From: Pycnococcus provasolii
Taxonomy: Eukaryota > Chlorophyta > Pseudoscourfieldiophyceae > Pseudoscourfieldiales > Pycnococcaceae
DNA length: 64,000 bases
NCBI GenBank assembly: GCA_938743325.2
Contig: OW568882.1
Coordinates: forward strand, 372,001-436,000
Reading direction: 5' to 3'
A program made the position numbers and the translations under genes. Positions 19,068 through 28,203 of the stretch are shown piece after piece (the first letter of the stretch is position 1; every line of letters starts with the position of its first letter). The notes beneath the pieces are model-generated. The model was not told where the DNA came from. It worked only from the letters and a program-made list of their open reading frames with translations, and searched no databases.

Positions 19068-19838
19068 ATGCCGAAGCCGCTCCTGCTCACGCGGCCGGTC
19101 CCGGGGAACGCGATCGCTGGCGCTATCAAGATCACGCGCAACCGGCGCGGACAGTACCACGCGATCGTCCCGCTCAAGACTCCCTGGGACAAGATCCCGA
19201 CCGTGAAACCCATGGCGGAACGCAAGGTCGTCGCGCTCGACTCCGGGTCGCGCGCGTTTCAGACGGGCTACTCGCCGTCCGACGGGTGCTCCGAATACTG
19301 CGCCAAGAGCATGGGATTCAACCGCGTGTGCGACGAAGCACTCAAGTGCGATCGTGTGGTCACCCAGCTCGCGCGCGACGATCTCACGAACTTGGAGCGC
19401 AAGCAGCTCAACAGGCGCCGACACAGGCTCCACGACCGGTGCCGGAACATGACGACGGACCTCCACCGCCGCGTCGCGCACGACCTGCTCGCGCGCTACG
19501 ACACGATCCTGATCCCGAGCTTCGAGACGGGGCGCATGACGCGAAAGCGTAACCTTCCGGAGGGAATGGTGCGTAAGCTCAACAGCAAGGCGGCGCGCGC
19601 GCTGCTCGGACTCCGGCACTTCGCGTTTCGCCAAGCGCTCGTCGCGCGGTCGCAGATGTTAGGGAAAGAGGTGTGCGTGGTTGGTGAGGAGTACACGACC
19701 AAGACCTGTGGCGCTTGCGGCGCCCTGCACAACGAGATCGGAGCGAGCGAGATGTTCACGTGTCCGTCTTGTACGTACATGTGCGGACGCGACGAGAACG
19801 CCGCGCGAAACATCTTTTTGAAACACATCCGAGAGTGA
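19068..19838 (+). CDS. Fanzor/TnpB-like RNA-guided nuclease, C-terminal catalytic core
   Basis: 256 residues from ATG 19068; the frame is open upstream to 18912 and similarity may begin slightly before the ATG. The RuvC-like core is complete: KVVALDSGSRAF (first Asp), DTILIPSFETG (Glu), a zinc ribbon YTTKTCGACGALHNEIG...FTCPSCTYMCG, and GRDENAARNIF (third Asp). These are the defining features of TnpB and of its eukaryotic relatives, the Fanzors. The N-terminal recognition/wedge region (about 150 residues or more in the family) is missing or lies in undetected exons. No serine recombinase (IS607 TnpA) or other transposase is adjacent. The next 380 bp may hold the element's right end, where such systems encode their guide RNA. 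High G+C with no stop in the core argues for recent arrival or selection. Confidence 0.75.
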   Translation: MPKPLLLTRPVPGNAIAGAIKITRNRRGQYHAIVPLKTPWDKIPTVKPMAERKVVALDSGSRAFQTGYSPSDGCSEYCAKSMGFNRVCDEALKCDRVVTQLARDDLTNLERKQLNRRRHRLHDRCRNMTTDLHRRVAHDLLARYDTILIPSFETGRMTRKRNLPEGMVRKLNSKAARALLGLRHFAFRQALVARSQMLGKEVCVVGEEYTTKTCGACGALHNEIGASEMFTCPSCTYMCGRDENAARNIFLKHIRE

Positions 19839-20223
19839 CGCGAAGCCCCTTCGTTGGGTGGTCGCGCCATCAGCTGTGCAGTGCTGCACTCCGCGCCTTG
19901 CGAACGCGTGCGCGCGGAGACCCGTCCCGGCGATGAGGCTCGCCGTCCTCAGGGTTGGTCAGCGGAGTCGGGGAATGCTTTAAACTGTAACACCTTGTCC
20001 AGCCTAACCCTAAGGATCCTGGAAAGGTAAGGTATATAGGCGTCCTGGTCTGGCGTCCTGGGGGGGGTTGCGTTTGGGGCTTGCGTTTGGGGGTTTTGTC
20101 CTTGCATCTTGTAGGATTAGGGTTCGGGATCCCCATTTTCCTGTGACCCATCCATAGTGGTAGGTCTCGTCTCCCCCCGGGCCCTCGCCCTCGGGACGGA
20201 CCCTCCCATTGCCAGCTGCCGTC
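19839..20223. other. Region between Fanzor-like core and SDR fusion gene
   Basis: Contains a telomere-like CCTAACCCTAAGG (20003-20015), a doubled GGCGTCCTGG and a doubled GCGTTTGGGG (20038-20098), and another TTAGGGTT (20117-20124). May include the right end of the Fanzor-bearing element and the promoter of the downstream gene. No coding frame supported. Confidence 0.4.
20003..20015. promoter_or_regulatory. Telomere-like motif upstream of SDR-PTGR3 gene
   Basis: CCTAACCCTAAGG about 210 bp upstream of the ATG at 20224, with a single TTAGGGTT at 20117-20124. Confidence 0.35.
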
Positions 20224-22194
20224 ATGTCCTCGCCAACCTCACCCTCACCCTCCTCGTCGTTTGTTGCTCGGACAGCGTTCGTGACTGGTGGTGCGTCTGG
20301 GATTGGACGTGCTGTCATTGGTCGTCTTTCTTCCAGGATCCATTTGTATTCCGCAATCACAGTTGTTGATTTATCATTCCCTTCTGACTATGCTTCGTCG
20401 TTGTCGTCGTCGTCATCATCGTCGTCATCCTCAACATGTGAACTCTCCTTGGTTTCTTGCGATGTCTCACAACGCTCTTGTCTCCATCAGGCTCTCGCAC
20501 AACACGTCGATCGATTTGGACCGATCGACGTTCTGATCAGCAACGCGGGAATCGGGGATGGAGAGAGAAACGCTACGGAAGATACTCAACGTGCGGTGCA
20601 AGTGAACCTGCTCGCCGTCATACACGCCGCGCAAATCGCGTCGTCAAACAACTTGCTCCGTCGAGGTGCCGCCGTCGTTAACGTCGCTTCCACAGGTGGA
20701 ATCTGGCCCATGCAGCACCAGCCTGTGTATGCAGCGACCAAAGCCGCAGTCATCATGTTCACGCGAAGCATGGCCCCCGTACTGTATGCAGAAAACCAAG
20801 TACGCATGACGGCTCTCTGCCCAACCTACACCAAAAACACCGGCTTTGGAGACGCGCTACTGAAGCACCCCAACGCCAACCAGTTCATCTTCGAGGCGAC
20901 GCGTGGAGCTGGAATGGCCTCGTTAGAAAGCGTCGTTGACGCAGTTGAGGTTCTCGTCGATGTCGGCGTGCCGGGACAAACACTCGTCGTCGTGCCTGGA
21001 AAGCACGTCACGTGGAGATGGGCTGGTGAAGGTGACAACACAACCACAACTCCGACAAAAAGGAAAAGCACTCCTCCGAGTCTACTCGCACCCTTACCAC
21101 AACTCCCAGCACAGAGAAATGTCGTGATGGTGCACACGCTAAGCACGAACTTCCAAGCCGCGACGACAATAATCCAAGAGCCGATGCCCCAAATTAGTGG
21201 CAATAAAGTTCTAGTCACACGATGCTTTGCTGGCGTCAACGCAAGTGACGTGAACTACACAGCTGGACGCTACTTTGGAAAACGCGCAGAATCCATGCTT
21301 CCATTTCCCGCAGGCTTGGAATCCGTCGGATATGTGTCAGCCGTGGGACCTGAGGCTGCGAAGCGTGGCGTGCGCGTCGGCCAACCCGTTTCAACGCTCG
21401 AGTACGGCGCATTTTCCACGCACGGCGTGGTGTCTTCCGACCGATTGCTTCCATGCTCCTCACCACCTTCACCTGAGGCTGTTGCTCTGCTCACAAGCGG
21501 GCTGACGGCCAGCCTTGCATTGCAGCGTACCGCACGTCTGCGTCCCGTGGGTGAGAAAGGGGAGCGTCGCAAGCGCGTTCTTGTGACAGCCGCGGCTGGT
21601 GGGACTGGCCAGTTCGCCGTACAGCTCGCGAAAATTTGGGGACACGAGGTGATCGCCACGTGCGGAAGTGAGGCGAAAGCGGAGCTGCTGAGACATCTTG
21701 GCGCGCACCGCGTAATCAACTACAAAAAAGAGCAAGTTGGCGCCGTGCTCAAATCTGAGTACAAGAAAGGCGTCGACGTGATCTTCGAGAGCGTGGGAGG
21801 GAAGATGTTCGATGCATGCACGAAGAACGTGGCAGTAGGCGGAATCGTCGTGGTGATTGGCATGATGTCTCAGTACAATGGTGCAGGTGGTGATGCGGGT
21901 GGATGGCCCGCATCTTCGCATCCGGGTCTGAATGAACGTCTGCTCTGGCGTGGCGCGAGCGCCTCTGGCTTCTTCCTTCTTCATCATGCATCCCACTACA
22001 AGAGCCACCTACTTGAACTTCACAGACTCCACACGAGCGGTGTGCTCAAGGTGGCTGTCGATCCTCGCGAGTTTGTGGGCATCGAATCCGCATCCGATGC
22101 CGTGGAACACCTTCAGAGCGGCCAATCAGCGGGCAAGGTGGTCATCCGTCTCGCGTCGAATGTCCCAAATGTGGCTGTGGATGCCAAGCTCTAG
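20224..22194 (+). CDS. Fused short-chain dehydrogenase and PTGR3/ZADH2-type enoyl/quinone reductase
   Basis: A 656-residue two-domain oxidoreductase starting at ATG 20224. Domain 1 (~15-260) is a classical SDR: TGGASGIG cofactor loop, SNAGIG, Ser in NVASTGG and catalytic YAATK. The block GIWPMQHQPVYAATKAAV closely resembles 15-hydroxyprostaglandin dehydrogenase (GLMPVAQQPVYCASK). Domain 2 (~295-655) is a zinc-free medium-chain reductase: GVNASDVNYTAGRY, PAGLESVGYV, TAAAGGTGQFAVQLAK and DVIFESVGG, as in prostaglandin reductase 3. A Lys/Pro/Thr-rich linker joins them. In mammals the two activities act in sequence on 15-hydroxy eicosanoids; here the substrate may be an oxylipin or quinone. Convergent with the PPR gene, 63 bp apart. 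Confidence 0.85.
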   Translation: MSSPTSPSPSSSFVARTAFVTGGASGIGRAVIGRLSSRIHLYSAITVVDLSFPSDYASSLSSSSSSSSSSTCELSLVSCDVSQRSCLHQALAQHVDRFGPIDVLISNAGIGDGERNATEDTQRAVQVNLLAVIHAAQIASSNNLLRRGAAVVNVASTGGIWPMQHQPVYAATKAAVIMFTRSMAPVLYAENQVRMTALCPTYTKNTGFGDALLKHPNANQFIFEATRGAGMASLESVVDAVEVLVDVGVPGQTLVVVPGKHVTWRWAGEGDNTTTTPTKRKSTPPSLLAPLPQLPAQRNVVMVHTLSTNFQAATTIIQEPMPQISGNKVLVTRCFAGVNASDVNYTAGRYFGKRAESMLPFPAGLESVGYVSAVGPEAAKRGVRVGQPVSTLEYGAFSTHGVVSSDRLLPCSSPPSPEAVALLTSGLTASLALQRTARLRPVGEKGERRKRVLVTAAAGGTGQFAVQLAKIWGHEVIATCGSEAKAELLRHLGAHRVINYKKEQVGAVLKSEYKKGVDVIFESVGGKMFDACTKNVAVGGIVVVIGMMSQYNGAGGDAGGWPASSHPGLNERLLWRGASASGFFLLHHASHYKSHLLELHRLHTSGVLKVAVDPREFVGIESASDAVEHLQSGQSAGKVVIRLASNVPNVAVDAKL

Positions 22195-22257
22195 ATACAA
22201 CAACAACAATTTGTGTACAGTCTTGCGTAATAGAATATTGTTTACATAACTATAATT

Positions 22258-24465
22258 TCACCTCATTTGTTGCAACGTGGATGGTCTGACGAGACATTCC
22301 CATCCACGGCGAGATGCACAGGAGGTCACCTCGTCACGACGCGATGTGTGCTCATCACCATCCAGCATGGCAAGAATTGTCAGATACGTGCGCTTGTTAG
22401 GTGGCGGCAAACGTGCTCCCATACGCCGGGTACCCGTCTCCATCATCTCCATCTCCTCGTAAATGTCCAGCGCCTCCTGAATCGCACCATTCGATGCCAG
22501 CACGGCGAGTAGAGGGTTGATCGTGCGGTGCGAGGGTCGTAGCGAGGTTTGTCGCATGCGCGAGAAGAGACCGATTGCCGCAACAGCCTGATTCGCACGA
22601 GCGCATGCGTTGATGAGTGAGTTGTACGTCTCAAGCGTCGGTGCCATGCCCTCCGCCTTCTCCATGCGGCCAAACAGGCTGAGCGCGCGCTCCCATTGCA
22701 TATTTCGAGCGTACGCGTCGATCATCGCGTTGAAAAGCGCCGTATCTGGGCGCGCCATGCGACGTGCGGCGGAATTTGCTGCATCACGTGAGCCGAACAG
22801 AAGCGCGAGCAACGGCGAGGCGGTCGCCAGCGTGGCATCGGCAGTCAGGTTATCGTCATTTCCCTCATCGACATCGTCGTCCAGATCAACGCTGTCATAC
22901 GACGCAACAATCTCGTAGCGCGACGTGCGCGCGATCGAGGAAGCTTTCGGGGTGGCAGGCTTCCCCTCTTCCCCACCGTCAACCACCAACTGAAATAGCG
23001 CCTCCGCCTCAGTGACGCGGCCTGCACGTCCATAGCACGAAATCAGGCTCGTGAGGTCCTCGCGCGATAGCTCGTATCCATTCGAACGCAGCACCGAGAC
23101 GACGCGTTCCGCCGAAGCGACCTGCGCAGTTCTAGCGCACGCACGCAGCAAGGGAGCGGTTGTGTACGCGTCGATCATGCGTGCACCATCCACACCCGTT
23201 GATGCGTACACCTGCTCGAAGATCTGAAGCGCGCGAACGTAGTAGAATGATCCCACCTTTTCGCAGTTGGCTAGCGCGGCGATCGTTGCATTTGCCACGT
23301 TGACGGGAACCTCGTCGCTGCCGCTGCTATCGTTGAACACTCCACACGCCAGCTTGTACCAGGCGAGTGCACTTTTCGCGCTCTTCACGCGTCCGGCATG
23401 CGCGATGAGTGGGACGAACATGAGCTCAATGCGCCTTGCGTCGCCGCTAAGTGCCGATGCGCGTGACAGCACCGTGCGCCTGCACAGTCCTCGAGCACCC
23501 TCGCGCAGAAGAGCCAGTGCCGTTGTTGCGTAAGCTGCATCGGTTGGCAGATCGTGCTCGCCTGATTCGGCGACGACGCTCTCGCAGAGGTGGAGCAGTT
23601 CCAGAGCGCGACGAGCGCTACCGTTTCGCCTCGAGCGCGCGTGTGCGGCGACGCCCGTCATCAGCAAAAATGCATCCGCGCACGGTTTGTCCGTTTTCTT
23701 GCCTTGAATGTTGTTTTCGAGTATTGTTTTCGTGTTCTCCACGAGCTTCCCGGCAAGCCGCTCGAAATACCGCGCCGCATCGCGCGCGCTTCCCCTTTTG
23801 ATGTGCGCGCTGACGACGGCGTTAACGGCACACGACGCGGCGTTGTTGTCGTCAACGTTGGCGTCGAAACCTGCGACGACTGCTCGTGCGTACGTCTCTG
23901 CGTATTTCAGCTTTTGTTGGCTGCTGAGCAGGATCGCGGCTTCTGCCAATAGAGCCGGCGATGCGTAGTGCGGCGTGTTCGCTTTTCTGGCGGCGCGCAC
24001 CTTGTCTAGCGATCTCGCGCGCCGCACGACCCACAGGCTGTGACGCTGCATGACTTCGCGCGTCTGGTAATTCTGCTGCTGCAGCAGCACATTCTCATTC
24101 GTATTCTCGCCTTCACAATCACGTAGATGCTGTGACGATGCCTGTGTACGACGTGGTTTGTGCGTCCGACATAGACGCGCGAGAGACACGAACGACAACG
24201 ACACGTCGTCAATATTACCACCACGAGCACGAGAAGATTCATCACCAGCACGAGAAGAATTATCACCATCATCCCACCCAGTACGAGTACCAGTACCAGT
24301 ACGAGTACCAGTAGTACGATATGATACAGACGTGATATGTTGAAGTGCGAGACCACGGTGGTTACTTCTTAAGAGAGACCGAAAGGCCAAGTACTGGGAT
24401 GAAGATGACGAAGACGACGACATGGACGCGCGTATTGGCCTACTCTTAACCCCATGGGGCGCCAT
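22258..24465 (-). CDS. P-class pentatricopeptide repeat protein
   Basis: 735 residues from an ATG at 24465. The C-terminal half has degenerate 35-residue helix-turn-helix repeats, clearest in LFNAMIDAYARNMQWERALS, ETYNSLINACARANQAVAAI, RTINPLLAVLASNGAIQEAL and RTYLTILAML, with earlier ones at ~430-500. PPR proteins bind organellar RNA and direct processing, editing or translation. The N-terminus is Ser/Arg-rich with a GTRTGTGTRTG repeat, compatible with an organellar targeting peptide. No E, DYW or SMR domain is visible at the C-terminus. A telomere-like motif sits 81 bp upstream. Target RNA cannot be predicted from here. Confidence 0.8.
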   Translation of the reverse strand: MAPHGVKSRPIRASMSSSSSSSSQYLAFRSLLRSNHRGLALQHITSVSYRTTGTRTGTGTRTGWDDGDNSSRAGDESSRARGGNIDDVSLSFVSLARLCRTHKPRRTQASSQHLRDCEGENTNENVLLQQQNYQTREVMQRHSLWVVRRARSLDKVRAARKANTPHYASPALLAEAAILLSSQQKLKYAETYARAVVAGFDANVDDNNAASCAVNAVVSAHIKRGSARDAARYFERLAGKLVENTKTILENNIQGKKTDKPCADAFLLMTGVAAHARSRRNGSARRALELLHLCESVVAESGEHDLPTDAAYATTALALLREGARGLCRRTVLSRASALSGDARRIELMFVPLIAHAGRVKSAKSALAWYKLACGVFNDSSGSDEVPVNVANATIAALANCEKVGSFYYVRALQIFEQVYASTGVDGARMIDAYTTAPLLRACARTAQVASAERVVSVLRSNGYELSREDLTSLISCYGRAGRVTEAEALFQLVVDGGEEGKPATPKASSIARTSRYEIVASYDSVDLDDDVDEGNDDNLTADATLATASPLLALLFGSRDAANSAARRMARPDTALFNAMIDAYARNMQWERALSLFGRMEKAEGMAPTLETYNSLINACARANQAVAAIGLFSRMRQTSLRPSHRTINPLLAVLASNGAIQEALDIYEEMEMMETGTRRMGARLPPPNKRTYLTILAMLDGDEHTSRRDEVTSCASRRGWECLVRPSTLQQMR

Positions 24466-24545
24466 ATGTAGAAGACACGAATAGCGAGACTTCGGGTGGG
24501 GTGAGATTTATTGGGATAGGAGGAGGTGGCACGAGGGGAACCCGT

Positions 24546-24560
24546 AACCCTAACCCTAAT
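24546..24560. promoter_or_regulatory. Telomere-like motif upstream of PPR gene
   Basis: AACCCTAACCCTAAT on the plus strand (two and a half TTAGGG units on the minus), 81 bp upstream of the PPR start at 24465. Confidence 0.4.
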
Positions 24561-24619
24561 AACGCCGGGTTCCCCCCCCGGGCCCAGGGGATCACAAAAG
24601 GCTTGTTACGTTACACTGT

Positions 24620-26659
24620 TTACTCGCACTGCAAGTCTCTAGAGACCATCTTGCTTGCGATCGGGTGGTACGTACCCTTAACCTCCTCGAACAACGTCGA
24701 CGCCCTCTCGCGGAACTCGGGAACCTTCGAGGATATCAGCGTCTGGAACAAGGGACGAACGTACTTCATCCGACCGCACGTACGCAGCAATGCACACGTG
24801 CCGTCCAGGGCACTCGAGTCGCCCGCGCGGAGGCGAAGCTTCAGCCAAAGAAACTGAACCTCCAAGTTGCGATCGAGACGTGGACTCAGCGCAACGCAAG
24901 ACGAAATCAGAGGGAGCGTGTTCATGTGAAGTGGCGTCGACGCGCGATGCACGCTCAGCTCCGTGAGAAATGCAACGACGAGAGGACCGGGCCATGTGCT
25001 CGGATCGCCCTCGGGGCCTGGGACGAATGCGCTCGCGGGTGGCGTGCCAATGCCCATAATGTCGCTGTGGTGAAAGTAGCTCGCAAGTCGCATCACACCG
25101 TCGCGGAGCGTGGCGTCGTAATTTGCATGCGGGGAAAGACTTGCCGAAGTGTCGTCGAACAGAGGCGGCAATCCAGGCTTGTGCAGCCAAGAATTCCAAT
25201 CAATCGACTCGAGCACCGCACGACGTGGCAGATCGACTTTTGAGTTGAAGTAGTCCAAATAAGCCGTCTTGAACTCTTCCGTGTGCACAGACATGTTCGC
25301 CTTAGTCGCAAGCCATGCCTTGAAAAAGGGGTTGAACTCTTCGTCACCGCCGACGCAGAGCTCCAAATACACGAGAGTGTAAAACCCTTTCTCGTACGGG
25401 ATCTTGCTGAAAGCATCGTCCGGATCCTCGCCAGTGGACAAGTCGGGTACCAGGCAAGTGAAGCGGTGATCAGGGCCCATGCGTCCCACGGTTTCTTTCA
25501 GCTCCTGCGCACCGCCGAGTGCCTGAAATCCAAATTCACGCGCATGTGCCACCTTCGCATCGCCGCCGGACGAAGCTGCATCGTCCGCCGCGATGCGTGC
25601 AAGGATCTTGCGCTCGAGAAAGACGGTGAATCCTTCGTTGAGCCAGAAGTGTTCCCACGACGCACAGCTGACGAGATTACCCGTCCAAGAATGTGCGATT
25701 TCGTGGGCGATGACGTGTGTCTGGCTCCCGTCGCCGCCGCTCAGAATCGATGGCGTCACGAAAGTCAAACACGGATTCTCCATGCCACCGTACGGAAAGC
25801 TGAATGGCAGAACGAGCAGGTCACAGCGCCCCCACGTGTACGGACCGGCGATATCTTCCGCCGCGACGAGATACCGTTCCGCGACGGGCGCAAACTCGGC
25901 GTGCGCTTCCTCGAGCCCCTCAGGCTCGCAGTACACGTCGATGCGGTCGCTGATTGCCTTTTTGGCAAGATTGCCAGCAGCGAACGCCACAAGATATGCT
26001 GGCACTGGTGTCGGCTGTTTGAAGTGAAACGTGCGCCAGCCGTCCTCTTCGGTGACAGATCCGTCCTCGGCAACGGCGGCATTTTCCGTGACTCCCTGCG
26101 GCAGTGCCGCCATGGCGACGGACAGCGGTGCAGGCACGCTGACGTTCGCTTCGTACGTGAACTTGACGCCTGGCGAGTCCATGCAAGGGAAGAGCGACCT
26201 AGCGTGTATTGCCTGGCACTGCGTGAAGACGTATGGGTGACTTTTCCCAAGCGTTTGCTCCTTTTTTAGGAATTGCACGGCGGAGCACTCCGGCGAGCAA
26301 GCGTACTGTACTTTGATGACAATCTCGCCGTTTTCGTTCTCGGCGTCGGGAGGTAGGCTTATGGAGAGCGGCGTGCCCAGGTGCGCGTCTTCCACGCCGA
26401 GCGAGAAGGCGAGCTCTCGCGCAGGCGCCGTTTCCAGGCACACTCGTTGGACGGCGAGCGCGCGCGTGTCCAGCACGAACGTCCCCGCGCCCTCCGCTTC
26501 TCCCACGCCTGGTTTCTGCACCACCACCGCAAGCGTGGCTGCACCTGCGATGGATGCGTCTTCGGGCGATATGCGTAGGTTTAGCGACGCACGCCGGACC
26601 GATCCTCCCGCCGTCGCCATCGACGCGAACGACGACGGGTCGCGCACAACAAAGGGCAT
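24620..26659 (-). CDS. LTA4H: M1 aminopeptidase of the leukotriene A4 hydrolase type
   Basis: 679 residues from ATG 26659; the frame continues upstream only to a TTG. Zinc peptidase signatures are intact: FPYGGMENPCLTF (exopeptidase motif) and HEIAHSWTGNLVSCASWEHF...NEGFTVFLE (HExxH and the distant Glu) near residue 320. DPDDAFSKIPYEKGF matches the LTA4H block that includes the hydrolase Asp, though the Tyr two residues before its Ser is Phe here. A C-terminal LTA4H-type helical domain (RMKYVRPLFQ, HPIASKM) is present. Animal enzymes make LTB4; plant and yeast relatives act mainly as aminopeptidases, so peptide hydrolysis is the safest role. Divergent with the pectin acetylesterase gene: 215 bp between starts, with a telomere-like motif between them. 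Confidence 0.88.
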   Translation of the reverse strand: MPFVVRDPSSFASMATAGGSVRRASLNLRISPEDASIAGAATLAVVVQKPGVGEAEGAGTFVLDTRALAVQRVCLETAPARELAFSLGVEDAHLGTPLSISLPPDAENENGEIVIKVQYACSPECSAVQFLKKEQTLGKSHPYVFTQCQAIHARSLFPCMDSPGVKFTYEANVSVPAPLSVAMAALPQGVTENAAVAEDGSVTEEDGWRTFHFKQPTPVPAYLVAFAAGNLAKKAISDRIDVYCEPEGLEEAHAEFAPVAERYLVAAEDIAGPYTWGRCDLLVLPFSFPYGGMENPCLTFVTPSILSGGDGSQTHVIAHEIAHSWTGNLVSCASWEHFWLNEGFTVFLERKILARIAADDAASSGGDAKVAHAREFGFQALGGAQELKETVGRMGPDHRFTCLVPDLSTGEDPDDAFSKIPYEKGFYTLVYLELCVGGDEEFNPFFKAWLATKANMSVHTEEFKTAYLDYFNSKVDLPRRAVLESIDWNSWLHKPGLPPLFDDTSASLSPHANYDATLRDGVMRLASYFHHSDIMGIGTPPASAFVPGPEGDPSTWPGPLVVAFLTELSVHRASTPLHMNTLPLISSCVALSPRLDRNLEVQFLWLKLRLRAGDSSALDGTCALLRTCGRMKYVRPLFQTLISSKVPEFRERASTLFEEVKGTYHPIASKMVSRDLQCE

Positions 26660-26703
26660 GACGGACACAGAAGAAGAAAATGACCCGAGGGATGAATGAA
26701 GAA

Positions 26704-26716
26704 GGGTTAGGGTTTT
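26704..26716. promoter_or_regulatory. Telomere-like motif in a divergent promoter
   Basis: GGGTTAGGGTTTT, 45 bp upstream of the LTA4H-type start (26659, minus) and 159 bp upstream of the acetylesterase start (26875, plus). Confidence 0.45.
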
Positions 26717-26874
26717 CAAGTTCAGGGCGAAAAACTAGGGCTACCAAAATTCCTTGAGCCTTGAGGGGGAGGGAGTCCAAGCCGTTACCAACCTTACACA
26801 CGCATTCACGCACGCACGCACGCACGTGTCCTTGCTTGAATTGCGTGCGAATCCGCCTTGCACGCACAAGCATA

Positions 26875-28203
26875 ATGCCTTCATCGTCGTCGTCACTCGT
26901 CACTCGTCACTCGTGTGCTTGTATGGGGGCATTATTCAACCTCCGGGCCGCTTTTATGTTCGCCGCGTGTACGCTCAACCTCGCGGCCGCAAACGCATAC
27001 GCAAACGAACATATGGAGGACAGCTTATCGCGTTTTCTCATCAGAGGCATTCCTTCGATGTCGAGTCAACCTGAAAGCGATCGTGACAACCCCAACAAGC
27101 TCACGACCATGGCGCGTCGAGTCGTCCTATCCAACTCCAAACTGGCGTCAGAAAACCAAGCGCGGTGCCTCGACGGAACCATGCCGGTCGCGTACGTCGC
27201 GGAGGGTGACCCGTCGCGCGTCATCGTCTTCCACCAGGGAGGAGGGTGGTGCTCGTCCACATCCGAGTGCTGTCAGCGGGCGACGACGCCGCTCGGAAGC
27301 TCCAGCGAAGACAAGCCGACCGCAGACCTCTCAACGGGAGGAGGGTACTTCAACCGTGACGCCGAAGCCAATCCGTTCTTTCACAACTTCACCATGATTT
27401 ACTTGCGGTACTGCGACGGAGGAAGCTTCAGCGGCATGAAGAAAGAGCCGCAGCAAGGCGTGTGCGGCAGCGACGGCGTCGACAAACTCTTCTACCAAGG
27501 AGGTGGAATTCTTGACGCCGCCATCGACACGCTTGCTCCGCACGTGTCAAAGGCCGAACTTCTCGTCGTCAGCGGATGCTCCGCTGGTGGCTTAGCCACC
27601 TACCTGCACGTTGACAAGTGGGCGGAGCACTTCCCGCAAGCGAGAACGGTGGGCATGCCTGACAGCGGTTTTTTCCTCGATACCGACCAGGGTCTGCGCG
27701 AGCAATTCGGAACGACGCACGGCCACTACGAAACGCAGCTTCGTTGGGTATTCGATGCCATGGAGGCGCGAGGGGGCGTGGACCAGAAGTGCATTGCCGC
27801 GCACAGTGGCGAGGAGTGGCGATGCATGTTCGCCGCGTACAGTGCCGAACACCTCGTGACGTCCGTCTTTGCTTTGCAGAGTGTTTACGATAGCTGGCAG
27901 GTTGGAAACGAGCTCGCCGGCGACGTCACTCCCGAATCGGTGAACCAATACGGCTCGATTCTTCGTGCGTCCGTTCACAAGTCTCTGCTATCAGCGCCGT
28001 CGGGTGTCGCACACGGCGCATTCCTCGACACGTGCTTCCACCACTGCGGAAAGTGGAATTCCATGGAGGTTGACGGCGTGGATCAGACGGGAGCCTTTGC
28101 ATCTTGGCTCACATCACCAGGATCACGCCGCGTTTGGGAGCAGACGGAGGCATACCCGTGCGACGCGTGCTGCAATCGCAAGGATACTACTAGCATCGAT
28201 TAA
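26875..28203 (+). CDS. Pectin acetylesterase/Notum-family secreted hydrolase
   Basis: 442 residues from ATG 26875, with a second ATG at 26923 directly before a hydrophobic signal peptide (GALFNLRAAFMFAACTLNLA). The PAE/Notum alpha/beta-hydrolase signatures are present: VIVFHQGGGWCSS near residue 122, VSGCSAGGLATYLHVD near 234 (nucleophile Ser), DSGFFLDT, and CFHHCGKWNS with the catalytic His. Plant members deacetylate pectin; animal Notum removes lipid from Wnt; the substrate here is probably a wall or matrix polysaccharide ester. Many Cys residues, including the pair in YPCDACCNRKD at the end, fit a secreted protein. Head-to-head with the M1 aminopeptidase. Confidence 0.85.
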   Translation: MPSSSSSLVTRHSCACMGALFNLRAAFMFAACTLNLAAANAYANEHMEDSLSRFLIRGIPSMSSQPESDRDNPNKLTTMARRVVLSNSKLASENQARCLDGTMPVAYVAEGDPSRVIVFHQGGGWCSSTSECCQRATTPLGSSSEDKPTADLSTGGGYFNRDAEANPFFHNFTMIYLRYCDGGSFSGMKKEPQQGVCGSDGVDKLFYQGGGILDAAIDTLAPHVSKAELLVVSGCSAGGLATYLHVDKWAEHFPQARTVGMPDSGFFLDTDQGLREQFGTTHGHYETQLRWVFDAMEARGGVDQKCIAAHSGEEWRCMFAAYSAEHLVTSVFALQSVYDSWQVGNELAGDVTPESVNQYGSILRASVHKSLLSAPSGVAHGAFLDTCFHHCGKWNSMEVDGVDQTGAFASWLTSPGSRRVWEQTEAYPCDACCNRKDTTSID

